In this document: positions 27,374 through 40,453 of the stretch, in pieces
Position numbering within the stretch: the first letter of the stretch is position 1
Layout of the letters: each line of letters opens with the position of its first letter
NCBI RefSeq assembly: GCF_051014445.1
Contig: NC_135141.1
Location: forward strand, 33,255,422-33,319,421
DNA length: 64,000 nt
Direction of reading: 5' to 3'
Source of the DNA: Colletes latitarsis
Lineage: Eukaryota; Arthropoda; Insecta; Hymenoptera; Colletidae
Translations under genes and position numbers: made by a program
Notes under the pieces: model-generated
What the model was told of the DNA's origin: nothing
The model's database searches: none
Seen by the model: the letters and a program-made list of their open reading frames with translations, nothing else

Positions 27374-27634
27374 CTGGATATGAGATCGCGCTGCTTTATT
27401 TCGTGGTTTGTCGTCTTTGTCCTGTTTGTTTGGGCAATGCCTTGCCTCTCGCCTGGCCCACCTCCCTCCTACACCGACCTTATACAGAGCAGAGCGTAAA
27501 CCACGGAAAACGGACCGTCCTCTTTCGCTAATTAATCACGAGATGTAATTGTCGAACGGAATACAGGGATTGTTTTACTACTACTACTACGTCGACGACG
27601 ACGATCGGAAAGCAAAATTTCGCGATGAAACAAT

Positions 27635-27640
27635 TTTATT
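27635..27640 (-). promoter_or_regulatory. Poly(A) signal of the 27649-28718 gene
   Basis: AATAAA on the minus strand begins only about 9 nt after the stop codon, implying a very short 3' UTR. Confidence 0.65.
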
Positions 27641-27648
27641 AAGGAAAA

Positions 27649-28718
27649 TTATAACACGCGTTCAAGCTCTATTCGATTATCTCTAATATCGTTGCCGGTG
27701 TTTGCGTTGCACGAGGACCGAAAAATCTGACGCTTGAGCCGGGTAACTTTCTCCATCAGGGTCTGTAGTTGTTGTTTAGCATCGTTATCGAGCGTACTCT
27801 TAAACGATAGCTTTTTCAATCGATCCGCTAACGTCGCTAAATTAGTCAGCGACTGTCCAATTTTGGAGAAGAACGCGGACGGGCCCAAGTTTTCCAATTC
27901 TTCTTCGCGGGAAGTTTTTCTATTAGGCAAATCTCTTTCATGCTGACCATGATTTAGGCCAATCTCGTCTTCGTATTCCTCGCCCTGGGGAAAATAGTCG
28001 TCGTTGCGTTGTCTGTCGTATAACATGAAAGACTCGCGCTGCGGATTGCTGACTGTTCTCTTCGAGACGAAGCTGGAAATCCAAAATTTTGACCGATCGA
28101 GCGTCGATGCGATCATAGATCCATCCAAGATAGCGGTCATTGACAAAGGGCCCCTGTTCCTTCGATCCTCAGCGCGCGCGACTGAGCCCTCGATTTCGTG
28201 CGAAGCGGTATTCGTTCTCTGCGGGGAGAGAGGATCATCCAACATTTTCGATTGTTTGTTTTTAATTTTAAATGCGTATTCACGGTTAATTTTTATGATA
28301 TGGAAGAGGCAGAAGGGAGGTGGAGCCATAGCGACGAGTCGCGTAATTAAATTATATGTATAGAGTTGTATCTTAGTTCGCTCGTCAAAGGTGTTTCGTG
28401 ATCGAAATTCGGTCTCGCGCATTTTTCCTCGTTATCGAAGATTCGCGAACGATTAAACGCAATACCTCCAGAGATCGATCGTTTGACAATTTAAATTCAA
28501 GCAAGAAGCTCTCTGTTTGAAACTTACTTCGACGAGGTTTTCGCGTTTCAGGTGCTTGCTCGGGGTCTCCGATGTATTCTGTAACTGTATTTAAAATAAA
28601 ACTAAACATTTTGTTTAAATTTATATGCTAAATTGTGTAAATGGTTCGAGTATGTGTGTATAGTAACGAGAAAGCAAACAACTCGGTCTACCGATGTTCC
28701 AGAATCGGTAGAACTCAT
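27649..28718 (-). CDS. Unknown ~217-residue protein, three exons
   Basis: Proposed exons are 28692-28718 (MSSTDSGTS), 28528-28584 and 27649-28218, all joined in phase 0. Exon 3 has a strong acceptor (CTCTCTCCCCGCAG) and exon 2 a strong donor (GAA|GTAAGT). The first exon has a weaker donor (TCG|GTAGAC) and is the least certain part. The protein is hydrophilic. Its middle is acidic (about residues 115-140, with GEEYEDEIG). Its C-terminal third is a predicted amphipathic, coiled-coil-like helix (LATLADRLKKLSF ... LQTLMEKVTRLKRQIF). No known domain was recognised. It sits between two Cys-rich genes on the same strand, which suggests a shared, perhaps testis-linked, chromatin domain. That is inference. 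Confidence 0.6.
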
Positions 28719-28789
28719 CGGTAGATTTGAAGAATGATTTATCGACAAGCTATTGAAACGATCGCTCAAGAAATTCAATTACAAGCACA

Positions 28790-28795
28790 TTTATT
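28790..28795 (-). promoter_or_regulatory. Poly(A) signal of the 29060-32584 gene
   Basis: AATAAA on the minus strand, 265 nt after the stop codon and before the proposed first exon of the next gene. Confidence 0.6.
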
Positions 28796-29059
28796 AACAC
28801 AATAGGACGACTCGTTCGCGCTACGATAAACACTTATAATTATGGATATTTTCTTAATCGAAAGGGATAAAGATCGAACAGTGTCGGGAGAATAAAGAGA
28901 TAACCCATCCGTTTACTCTGCGAAACTGTTGCGTCGCGGAATAGATCGCACGTACACATATCGAAGACGTAACAACGAATGAACCCTTGGATGTTTCGAT
29001 CGATGGTTCGCGAAAGGATGATTAAAATGATACTCGATTTCCATAGATTGTTAAATTCT

Positions 29060-32000
29060 CTACACGCGAGTCGAATATCTTCGGCACGAAGTGCTTCCAG
29101 TTCCGGGCGAGTTCCCTTCGTCCTTCGGGCAATCTGGTGCTCGAAATACAGGCGGACATTCCTTCTTGTTCGCGGTGCCGCACTCTTTTGGCTTCTTCTC
29201 CTTCTTCTTCTTCTTGCCATCGCCGCAACGATCCGGTTTCTCTCTGTCGCAGCTACTCGATTTCTTCTCGGACGTGCAGCTCTTCGTCTTGTTCGAACCA
29301 CCGCACCCTTTCGATTTCTTCTCGGAGCACAGGGCAGCCTTAGCTTTACTCTGCTTATTACACCGTTCTCCGTGGATCTCGTCCTTCCAATACTTGTCGT
29401 AAGGGTCCTCGTTTCCAAACTCCGATCTGTACTCTTTGCAGGCTTTCCCGTAATTTTCTTCTTTTCTGTATTTCTTGCACGGACCCTGCTCGTCCCTGCA
29501 CGATTTCCCGTAAATCTCCTTCTTTCTATATTTCTTGCACGGCTCCTCCTGCGCTCCGCATTCCTTGTTCGCTTCGTACTTTTTACAGAGACGACCGTGA
29601 TGCTTCTCATCTCTAAGCAACGTACAAGGATCGTTCTCGCCAGAGCCGCAGCTAGAGTCGTACTTATTTTTACGGTCGTCGGTGTCTCCCTTCTTCTTGC
29701 AGACCATCGACTCTTGTTTCTTCTTTGAACAGCTCGCCTTGCCCTCCCTCTTGCATACGTTGTTCTTCGGTTGCTGTTGCTTCTTGCAGGAATTGTCGTT
29801 CTTCTTCTTTCCACCAAAGTTCTTGCAAAGCTTGTCGAACTTGGAGTCAGTGCCGTTCGATGAAAACAAGGCCGCCGCCACCGCCGTCGTCGTCGTTGCT
29901 TCCCGAGTAACGAACAGAGAGTCGAGATTGTAAGAACTCAGACTCGACAGAGATCGCGACTTGAGTCTGCTCTTCCTAAAATTCTCCAAGAACAATGCGA
30001 GTTTTGCCGATATATTTTTTAGTCGATTTCGCGGCTCGCTCGTCTCGCTGGTCGTTTCGTACTCTGAATCGTCGCTGCTCGACAACGTTAGCACCTTCTT
30101 CTCCTGGCACGTTCCTTCAACAGGATTCGAGTTCTGGAATTCGGTTCCTTTCGAACAACTTAAACTGCCTAGCGAGCCCGATTTCTCATTTTCATATTCA
30201 AACGTTAAACCGCTGGTCGAAGTGGAAGCGTTCAGTATGCTCGCTCGATCGTTCGCCTCCTCGAACAATCTTCCATTCTGAACGCAACGGAATTTCGCAA
30301 CGTCCGACACCAACCCTCTGTACTTGCAGCTCCGAATGTCCGTGACCGCGTCGTTGTTCCTAACCTCGAATAGTTTCGAAAAGAACCACGAAATAGGCGT
30401 TTGTCTCCGTTGAACCAAACCGTACAACAACTTTGGTTTCTTGTCCGTCAAGGCGGCCGGTATCGTCCAATTGCTCTGTTTTCCTATGTTAATCGAACGT
30501 TTTCCCGGCTTCGCTGCTAGTTCCTCGACAACGATTTTCAAAGCGTTCGACTTATTTTCGCAAAACCTTCTCTTTTCAGGCTTTCCCGTCGCGGTCGATC
30601 CAACATCGTCGATCTTTTCCAACAGACTGTGCTCCGTGGCTTGCTCGGACGACACGGACAACTTGTCTACATTTTTTTTCTTCATCCGACTCCTTTCGAT
30701 TTTCTTCCCGACGGAATTATTCTTGAGCGTTAAAGAAATTTCGTTGGTACGTGGCGAGGAATCAGTTGCGGGATCTGACAAAATGTTTAATCGTTTCCCG
30801 AGAGTCGACTGGTTGTTCGTCGTCGCGTTCGTATTTGTCGAGAAGTTCTCTCCCTTGGACAACATCGTGAAACTCGAAAGTTGTCGCAAAGTCGTTTTCG
30901 TACGATTCTTGGCTAAACGCGTCAAAAGGCGAGGCAAATGGTTATAGATCTCGGAAACGATGCGACAGCTGTGCCGGAACTTATCGGGCCCCATTTCATC
31001 GACAACTCCAAGACCTCGTTGCTTGCTGGAGTACGCGTCCTCCCCCTGAGGACAGACGGAGAGACGATTTCAAGGTCAATGACTCGATACACCTCTTTAC
31101 CAAACGATATCTTTTCCCGTTGATATTCCCCGGGACAGACGAGGAGATAAAATTGTATAATTTTTAAAATAATCGAAAAAATAAAGTTTCGTCGTTCGTG
31201 CATTTTGACGAATCGTTCGTTAACACATTGATTGCGGGTATCGAATTATTTTATGAAAAATCTTATCGAGAATATTGTCGCTTTACCATTTATTCCTATA
31301 TCGTTTTACATACTCAATGTGTTGGTCGAACTTCGACGTTTGTTAAGACTGTTTTCAACCCCGTCCATCGTCTCTCGTCTTGCGTTCTCTCAGAAGCAAA
31401 CATTTATCGCAGAAGAACGCGAACAACCCTCGAACCTGATCAGAATCTACTATAACCGATCGAAAATAATCGCTATATTTCCCTGGAATTCGTTCAAAGC
31501 CGAAACACCGAGCAACGGTTTCCTTTTCCAAAGATTCTTGCTCTCTTTCTCTTTTCCCGACTCGTATGAAAAAATGCCTTCTCGTTTTCGAGCAACGTTT
31601 CCGACCGATCGAATTTTTAATTTAAAAACCCTCGCATGTATCGTACTATGTTTGGTGTGTGATTAATAAATGCCGCGCGATACAATGAACCTCTTACATA
31701 CCTGCAACGAAATTGCTTTTGGCTTCGTTAGTTGGTCCGCGGCGATTGCTTTTTCCGCGATTGGCAAACGACGCAGGGCCTCAACGAGTTCGTCGGTTTC
31801 TTTCTGTTCGTTAAATTAATAAACGAAACGTTTAACGTTTAACCAGAAAACGAACAAATAATAATAGTCAAAGTATCAAAGTGTTAAGTGATACTTAAGA
31901 CGGACTACGATTCAAAAAATAACTAATAGATTCTAGCAGTACGCATGTATGTACCTCGCTTTGTCGACTGTCTTGAACCGGAAATCGAGGCTTCTCCATC

Positions 32001-32584
32001 ATCGTTAACATCCGCGAATTCTACGAATACAACGCGCGATCATTCTTTCTTTTTCAGGATAAATTCTTATTATTACGAAAGTGTAGGGAATTTAAACTAC
32101 GATATACGTATGTATGTATATATCAGATAATTTATAATATATCGTTCGGCAACGTATGCGTAGAAGAACAAATAGACGAATTAAGAGAATGGAAGTCTTA
32201 CGACGAGCTTCGATTGATCGCCGTTAGAAAATCTGTCTACTCTGAGTGGCATTGAATAATATCTCTTGTTCGAAGCGGCGATATCATGCAAAGCGAATAT
32301 GTCCAGCGTGGAACTTTGCTTCAACATCTGCGACAAGGAACGACTTACTTCTCCTGCACTGCCGACCATTGCCACCTGCATATACGCGCGTATCGTTAAA
32401 TTTACACGTAAATCGGAGAAAAGTCGTTGGATGATATTCGACACGATTGTTAGCCGAGAAGCGCGAAAGTATCTCTCTGTCGACAAATAATATCTAATCC
32501 ACCCACCTTGATGGTTTCTTCGCCAGCGTGATATTTTCGCTGGCCAATGGTTTTCACGATCGATTTAGCGGCCCGAGAAAACAT
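29060..32584 (-). CDS. Malate-dehydrogenase-like N terminus fused to a Lys/Cys-rich tail
   Basis: Four exons, all phase 0: 32507-32584, 32202-32375, 31702-31803 and 29060-31045. Donors are AAG|GTGGGT, GTC|GTAAGA and CAG|GTATGT; acceptors are TATGCAG, GAACAG and a pyrimidine-rich CTGTCCTCAG. The predicted protein has 779 residues. Residues 1-26 form a basic leader beginning MFSRAAKSIVKTIG. Residues 27-62 (VAMVGSAGEVSRSLSQML, then LDIFALHDIA) follow the first beta-alpha-beta of mitochondrial malate dehydrogenase, but the third glycine of the NAD-binding GxxGxxG motif is Ser and the catalytic domain is absent. Around residues 155-190 is a second leader-like basic stretch ending ENFSTN. From about residue 520 the chain is Cys/Lys-rich, with repeated CKKYRK-type units, like insect axoneme-associated Mst101 proteins. 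An enzyme is unlikely. A sperm mitochondrial or tail structural protein is the best guess. Confidence 0.7.
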
Positions 32585-33305
32585 TGTTAATCCTATTGAT
32601 GATTTACTGAGAATTTTATTAACGCCTTCATTGGGCGTTTGACATGTCCAAATTGCAACGACTATCGGGCTTCGTTACCAAGCCAAACGTTCCCAATTGT
32701 TTCGAAACATTGCGATAAAGTGTGCCGTGCACGATGAAAAATGAAAAACGCAAAAGTTCAACGAGCCTTCCGTTAAAGTATTATTCTATTTCTTAGACAA
32801 TAAATAACATTGCTGTTTCTCACAAGGAGCATCAACATAATTTTATAACGCGTTAAGCACAATCTACATTAACTTCATATTATACACGTCGGTTTATTTA
32901 ATAAAAAAAAAAAATAAGCTTTGAACAAAGTTTAAATATGCATCCCTATACGAAAGATTGCACCGCCATCTACGGCAGAATCTCCAAGCTAGTCGAGAAA
33001 TAGTTTGCTGTTTCCGAAGCTAAGTGGCGCCCCAAGCAATTATTGTTATTTAGCTTGTATCAACTTTTCAACTTCATTTTTGCAATTGAATTGCAAGTTC
33101 CTAACAGCATTAGTTAAAATATTAAATCTAGCTTTTAGACTATTGTACTTTTGCCACTGCAGACCTTGCAACTAGATATATGATCTACTCGTATGACAAT
33201 CTGTCGATTAACGGATACGACTGAAAAATTACTAACACCTAACCCAAATCTAACCCAGATTGCGAAGAATAACAGCTGATGCAGTTATGTAATTCAATTG
33301 CTTCG
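32585..33305. other. Upstream region of the fusion gene, no gene seen
   Basis: AT-rich sequence upstream of the start codon at 32584, presumably holding the promoter and 5' UTR. No TATA box or initiator could be fixed with confidence. From here the base composition becomes AT-rich. Confidence 0.4.
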
Positions 33306-33309
33306 TAAT

Positions 33310-33720
33310 TGCTGGACACTACCCTAGAAAGTAAACGCGAAAAAATAATCGTAACACTAATAACAATCGCGATCAAATTTATACTATGATATTTACAACG
33401 CGAGTAATATTTATATTTCGCAACGCTACTACAAACCACGATTAATGTTTACACGCGACTCTATCCTGGAAAAGCAAACGCGAAAAATTCCCATTGCAGC
33501 AACACTACATGGACCTATACAATTAATAGTAACTAGGCAAAGACACGCGAATAATTTATGCTTCGCAACACTAATAGCAAACCGTTATCAGCTCTTATTC
33601 GTGACACTACTCTAAAAGAAAACACGAAAAATGATTTATATTAGTCGCAACACTATCCTAGAAGCAAACGCGATCATTTATATTTCGCAACACTAATGCA
33701 AACCGCGATTTCTCCAAAAA
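33310..33720. repeat. Degenerate tandem repeat
   Basis: At least five diverged units share blocks such as AAACGCGAAAAAT, TTATATTTCGCAACACTA and GCAAACCGCG, spaced irregularly (roughly 65-80 bp). It is non-coding. Confidence 0.65.
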
Positions 33721-36700
33721 AGTTGATCGTTGTGGTACAAATACCATCTGAAAAACTACTAAATACTACAACAAATACTACTACTACTATAACTACAGAC
33801 GAATACAGTGACAATAAATAATGATTCTCCATTCTCATCCGAAGATGAAGATGAAGAACCATTCGTTGCAGCCCACTCTTGCGACAGTTTGTCAGGGCCT
33901 CTTCGACTCCTGAGAGTCTCTTCTTTCTTCGGCGGTCCTGCCAAAGCCTGAAACTTAATACAAGGCTCGAGCACTCCGTGCAATACGAGAACCTCCAACA
34001 ATTCTATGAATTGTTATCGGAACACGTGTGGAGGAACTCGAGCGGGACGAGCGTTTCGAGGGGGGCTAACCACGACCGCGTACGCGCAGCGATATCAAGA
34101 ATGGAAAGTGACACCAAAACAAACGATGCAAACCGTTTCGATCGGTACACTTTTCCACTCTCAAAATCCAACTACAGGTACAGGACTGCCACGCGAAAAC
34201 GCGCCTACCCGAAAAAGACTGTGAACAGCCCTGCCCTGACCCTACCTACTTAGATCTAAACACGCACACCAGAAGTTAAGTGACCTACCTACCTAAACCT
34301 ATATTTAAAAAATAGCAAAACACATTCTCGCCAAAACAAACACTCCACGGTTCTCATACATAATGTTCGGGCGCGGCCTAAACTAGGGAGGACGCCCCGG
34401 GGTTCCTCCGACACCCGAACATTGCAAACATTCACACTCTACGGTACGTACCATTTGCTGAAATCGGCTGACAAAAACTAGTCTTCATTGCGTATGACTA
34501 TTATATGTACATATTTCATCTATCTACTATATCTAATCTTTAGTAAAATATACTTTACGTATGTATGATTATCTAAAATTAAGAAGCTGATTCATTAAGT
34601 ATTTTATAATATTATTGTTGTATATGCAATATCATTATTATGATTTATAGAAATCTAGTGTTAACAAATTCTGCTTATAGATTTTAATAAACGTTTGAAA
34701 CGACGCACTTCCACAGCCTAACCACACACACACACATGTGGAAAGTACATCGTGCACGATACACTAGCATTGTCAGCCGCACACATATAGATTATTATTA
34801 TAAATCTAAGTCATCGTGCCCATTGCCTTCGCTCACCCAAGTAGCACCTGGGCACGTGGATGAGTTCAGGCAACAAACACGGAAAATTATGCTGAAAATC
34901 CTCACCTAGAAAGACTGATTAGTAAATAATAACGAGATAACATAATATTTTTTTGTTTTTTCGTATTTTATTCTGAGTTGCAATGAATGGACTTTTTATT
35001 TGTAATAAATGAAGAGCAATTTGGTATTAATATTGATATTAAAAAATGTTAACATTATAGAAAATTTCTATGATCAAAATTTAATTATTTAGAAGGAAAG
35101 AATATAATGAAGAGTTTAAGACAAAATAAATTACTTTGAAAATTTAAGATAATTATTTCAAGTACTGGATTATTAATTAAAACATTTAACTACCCTTGGG
35201 TTGATTTCGTTGTTGAAGTGATTTATTGAAAAAATGAGAATAATAAATAATGCATGTTACTTCAACTTGGAAATTTACCCACCGCGAATTGCCTTCCTGT
35301 TCATGAAATGCAACATCATATTTTTAAACGACTAACAAAAGACTGTAGTATCTTTGATAGACAGTCATCAAATTATGTTTTAATATGAAGTAAGAAAAGT
35401 CTGAAAAATGATAAATATTCAATGTAATAAATAGTAAAAACATATAATTTGATTATAATTACTATACATGTTTTAACATTACTCAGTTACATGCACATAT
35501 TCATTTAATATGCAGCAATTATCATATTAATACACGCGGGATACAGGAAGGCCCTAGCCTGATCTAAATATTAAAAAAGTACAAGTCACTGTATTCGTCA
35601 AAAATAGCACGTATACAACTGGTCACCCGCGTCGATTCGGACCTTTTTGTCCTACGACGTGATTGGGGACCAGAGGAATAAAAATCGGCATGCAACTCAC
35701 CAATTGTAAAATGCAAGCACCCGCACGACGAGGTTGATTAGTAGGAGTCATCTGTGAAGTCATCAGCGAAGTCAGCAACGAAGTCAGCATCAATGCCACC
35801 AGCGAAATCATCGACGAGGTTCTCTGGATCCACAAGCACGATGATAAAATGTCAAGATCCTGTAGAAAAAAAGAGTAAATGTTTTAACGAAAAGATTTCT
35901 ACCGTATTTGAAAACTTGATGTAGGTAAATTTGAATTAAACAATTTTTTTTAAGCGTACTCGGAACAAAATGCGAAGAATACTTACATTTTTGCACGTGG
36001 GCATCGCCAAATACTCTTTTTCGCATAGATACAGATTTCCTGCCAAAATGTGTTCAAACTCTCAAAGCACTATGGCGTCCCGTCTATTGCGTGACCGTAA
36101 CTTGACCGTAGTTGAGCGTCTCATGCGCTTCAATTGTAATTACGGGCTCTAACAGAAATAAAACATAAATTTGTTGACAGACACTTATTAATATTGTAAG
36201 AATGCATCGATGGAGAATGATGAAGAGGATAGAAACGGTGAAAAATAAAAAATGCATACCTAATTAGACGCGAAACTGTCAACGCACTTATCACACCACT
36301 TTCCACACGAAGAATGACGAACAGGATCGGACACGTCTCCCGCGCGAGGGTGTGGGGAGTGGGGGTGAGGCAGTCACGTAGTCTCGTCTCGATTCTCGAT
36401 ATGTATCTTTGAAGGAAAAGTTAAACCTTATTATCTCGAATAATTGAAAATAAATAAAGAAAATTCAGAAAAGAAATAAAATAAAGACAAAAAGATACCA
36501 GACAAACAATTAATTACTTAATGATTTATTATCGTTACATTCTTGTGACGTCATAATGCAAGCTTCTCATTGGCTCTGCTTGAACATCAAGTATCGATCT
36601 TTTGTGCGATACACAACTAACTAGATCGATTGTAATACGTACTTAATAATATGTGAATATATTAATTTTTAATCGAAATTTTAATCAGTGCTTTTAATGT

Positions 36701-38016
36701 AAATTTTTTGAATGCAACAACAGACAAAAAATATGTATAGAATACACAAAAACGTTAATTTTATTCTTACCATTGGTAGTATTCCTAAGCCAGAGTCAGT
36801 GATCTGATACGCTTCTGGTATTTTGAAGCCTGTGTTTATATTCTCGACCGCCGGACTCTCGCGACTTCACCTTGAATTTGAGCTGACGAATTCTTTAACC
36901 GCGTGACACAAAAAACCTATTGCTTTACGCGTCTACAATATGCATTGCCTGTGCTCTTAACCCCTTTCCGTGGCATTTAGTTCGACGAAAACCGGGCCCA
37001 AACGGTAGGCGTAAACGCGCGGTAAATAGACCAGACTGATACTAAACTGCTTTGTAACAAAGATTATAAGAATCGTGAACGACTTTTGTGGCATACTGAT
37101 AGGAACTAAAGCTCAATCACGATCGTCATTTGCTGTTTACGTGTTAGGGAAATGTGAGAATAGAATCAGTGTTTCTTACGCAATTTAAAATTATTTCCAG
37201 AACATCGTTGCTCTTTGTTTTCTAAATCGCGACAGTGCAGTGATTTGTTCGCCGATCTTGATTTTCGGTCGCGTTAATTTACTATTTTCTTTAATATATT
37301 TTTTCAATTATTTCTTTGAAAAGTAGTCTTACTCGTTACCGGAATTAGAATCAGTGCATCTCCGAAGAGAAGTTTTAAGCGATGCTCCACGGGTGAATCA
37401 CGTATGTAAGTACATATTGCTGAGTTTTAAATATATAGAATTTTAACAATAGATTATGATTGTTTTCTTATTTTTTACAATTTCTAGATCTCGTTCCTAT
37501 ATTCTGAATTCAGGATTCACGATTCCAATATATACATATGTATATAACTAATTATTCATTATTAGAGTCGTTAATTTTTACAAGATACATATATAGTGAC
37601 CTTTCCAACCGCAATATTTATTTATAAATAGTGGATTTTGTTATAAATATTCAGAATTCTTTGCATAGATCAAAGTTTGTTCGCGATCATTCTTTTAATC
37701 GATGGAAAATAAAATGTTTGTACAAATAAGTAACTTTTGGCATATCTAGTGGCGTTGAATTTTTATTTCATACTAAATTATTAACGTTGGACGTTCTTGT
37801 CCAACGTTACATTTATCGAATAATAAGTAATTATGTATACGCAAAATGCACGTAATAGCGATTTTTATTCGTTAAAATGTGATTGTTAAAAGCCGTTGCA
37901 ATTGCATCCGTTGTTCGAAATGCTCACTTCGGACAACTTCGGAGAATCGAGGAAAAGGTCGAGTCTCAGTTTATCTTTATTTTACTACCTTCTCTAAATT
38001 TTAAGTATCATAAGAT
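33721..38016. other. Mainly non-coding stretch before INTS10
   Basis: Contains an ambiguous open stretch at 33759-34250 on both strands, a hairpin at 34362-34433, a short minisatellite of GCTGACTTCG-like units near 35740-35815, and AT-rich sequence. The INTS10 promoter and any 5' non-coding exon should lie near its end, but no site could be fixed. Confidence 0.45.
34362..34433. other. 72-nt hairpin
   Basis: AATGTTCGGG (34362-34371) pairs perfectly with CCCGAACATT (34424-34433). Inside, GGAGGA pairs with TCCTCC around a GC-rich loop, with an unpaired bulge between the two stems. The size is like a small-RNA precursor, but the bulge is large. No coding sequence overlaps it. Confidence 0.6.
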
Positions 38017-40453
38017 ATGTTAGAAAAAACGTCTGCCACGGATAATAATCAATTATCCAAAGAAGATTACTTAGTTATGCGTGCGAAAGACGCACTGCCA
38101 ATGGATATTTATGCTGCCAAATCATGGTTAATTACAGCAAAATCGTTGTTTCCTCATAGCGCAAAAGTTCAGGTTAGGAAAATATTTACATGTTATTCAG
38201 ATTATTTTTTGTGGAATTAAATTATCGATAGCATTTTAAAACGTATTTTAAAGTATAATAAATTCTATTATTTATTTGTTAGTTTGAAGCATATCAAATC
38301 GAAAAGCTTTCAAAAAATGTGAAGGAAGCGGCAAAATGTTTTAGCGAAATGTAAGTGTTTAAATCATTCGGTAGGGGGAAAAAAAAAATTTCTACATACA
38401 TTTAAACGATCGTATAAATGTATGCATAGATTTCAGAATTTTCCAGATGATCGAGATATATGGAAAGAAATAGAAACCGTTACTGCATGTCTTCGTTTAG
38501 AACAATGTGATCCCGAAGCAGAATTTTTATGTCAAATGTTCCAACATATACCGCAAGAACTACAGCATAGATTACTTGTTATGACTGCTGATCACAGCGA
38601 AGATACAATGGAGCATTGTAAATTATTACTTCTACTGTTACGTAGATTTCCTCAGACCATTGCCACTCATGGAGTAAATACCTGTGTTTTTACTTTAAAA
38701 TACTCGTATTAGTTTATTTCACTTCTTAGTCTGTTACATTTTCAGCCACGTTTAGTAGAAACTCTTCTCACTGCAGAAAAACACAGTCATCCTGGACGTG
38801 CTGTGAATGGATTTAGAAGATTATTAGCTTGCGATGCATTGCCACTTCTAGGCACTGCACCGGTAGAACTGAATCCACGACTTAGTCTAAGATTGCTGTG
38901 TAAGGCAGTAGAATTTTATTTGGCATATATACAGCAGCCACAAGACAATCAAATTCAACATCCATGGGATAGATTATTTCAAGTTGTAGAATTAATTGGG
39001 AAAAAGTTAGGGTGGGAATTGAGTAGTTTGTTTTCCTTGGTATGGAACAGAGATGTCTACTGTGAAAGGCTACATCAATACGCGATCGTGCATGCTGCAA
39101 ATTTATGCGAAGAAGTAGTAGTTAGACAATTATTAATGTGTACTGTTGTGGTATTACTACGAATATTAAACGAACACTGCGCACTTATTAATAACGCCGA
39201 AAGTATGTACTGTTTGGTAGAAGCATTCGGAGAATGTGTACATTCGTCCGCAGGTAAGGGATAGCTCGTAACTATTGAATTCACATCGCTTTTCTATTTA
39301 TGTCTACGTTTTATTCGTTTCGACTGTAAATAGAACCAAAATTGAAAAAGCGCAAAAGAGACGATAATGGAGGAATTGCGGTAACAAGCGACGGTGACTA
39401 CAGTGGTAGTGGTCTGGCATTAGCCGTGAAATTGTGGGACCTGTTACACAGTAATGATTATTTGCAGAGGGAAATAGGGAAACTAAATCAGCAGCTTCGA
39501 TTAGACACTTGGTTAAACTCATTTTTAACAGATTTAGCTATGTATAAAGGGTTACATCATGAAGTACTAGCAAGATTGTCGCAGGAAGCAGGTAGTTTAT
39601 CTGCTCATCTTCGTTTAGCAAGTACATGTTTTTTCTTAAAAGATTATAAGGTATACTATGTATTTCTATGTTATATTCTATTTTTATATTCATTTTCCAA
39701 GAATATTTCTAAGTACGTGATATTATTTAAGGGTATGTTAGAGTACATAGTCTTAGTAGTTAGCGCACTACCCTCAGCGGGTGGCAAAGTATCGCATAAT
39801 TTGACAGTTCCTTGTGCAAGACATTTACACTATTTGACAATTGCTCGGTTTCCTGTGGTACAATATTGTTGCAGATTACTTCTTTCAGCTATAAAGGTAA
39901 TTAATATAGAGTTGAAGTAGAATCCGTTTTGGTTCTTCTATATTCCGTAGTTATTTCCTCAGGAGAACTTTTCTTTGCCTGGTGGTGTTGGAGACTTGGC
40001 CATAGGTCATGCATTGGTGTTAATGCAAATTGACTGGCCGCAAGAAGCTAGTACTTTGTCCACGATCACGGAAAGAATTATCAATCGTGGATCTTTCACT
40101 TATCCGTTGTTTCAAGCTTACATTATATGCGTGGATATTCTAGAGGAATTGACGTATTTGTGGACGGAACATGGCGGCGGAGTATCCTTGGATATAGCCA
40201 CTGCGTCGGGAGTTTTACAAAGTATATTAGTTTTTTCGTATATGTCTGCACCTAGTTTGCGTTATATCACTGTGGAAATATTACAGTTCGACGTATTACT
40301 ACTCGCGGAGCTGATAAAGGAGTGCGAGAAGAAGTGAAACAAGCGATGCGTCGGCAAGCAGCTCGAGATGGAATAGATTCCTTGGACGAATTATTGCAAA
40401 AGTTTATTATCAATGAAAAAGCCGTTATTTTACACAGTTTGATCATCCAATAA
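38017..40453 (+). CDS. IntS10: Integrator complex subunit 10
   Basis: INTS10 is a non-catalytic subunit of the nuclear Integrator complex, which cleaves snRNA and other nascent Pol II transcripts. Eight exons: 38017-38172, 38283-38350, 38430-38673, 38746-39253, 39334-39650, 39732-39896, 39963-40221 and 40287-40453. All phases agree and give 627 residues (human protein about 710). Diagnostic stretches are DIYAAKSWLITAKSLFPHSA near the N terminus, CKLLLLLLRRFPQTIATHG, FRRLLACDALPLL, GDLAIGHALVLMQIDWP, and the end VREEVKQAMRRQAARDG followed by FIINEKAVILHSL. The helical-repeat character is as expected for the family. The stop codon lies inside an AATAAA. SEC31 follows tail to tail. Confidence 0.92.

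Noticed and set aside
28840..29817. 325-codon Arg/Thr-rich minus-strand frame
   Set aside because: Shifted frame over the Lys/Cys-rich exon of the 29060-32584 gene; its composition follows from AAG/TGC-rich codons.
35740..35830. Minus-strand peptide with DFADDF-like repeats
   Set aside because: Arises from a short GCTGACTTCG minisatellite; no clear acceptor or upstream exon was found.
37920..37975. Similarity to the composite-element tail (CAACTTCGGAGAATCGAG)
   Set aside because: Match is limited to about 20 bp, so it may be a chance or very old fragment.
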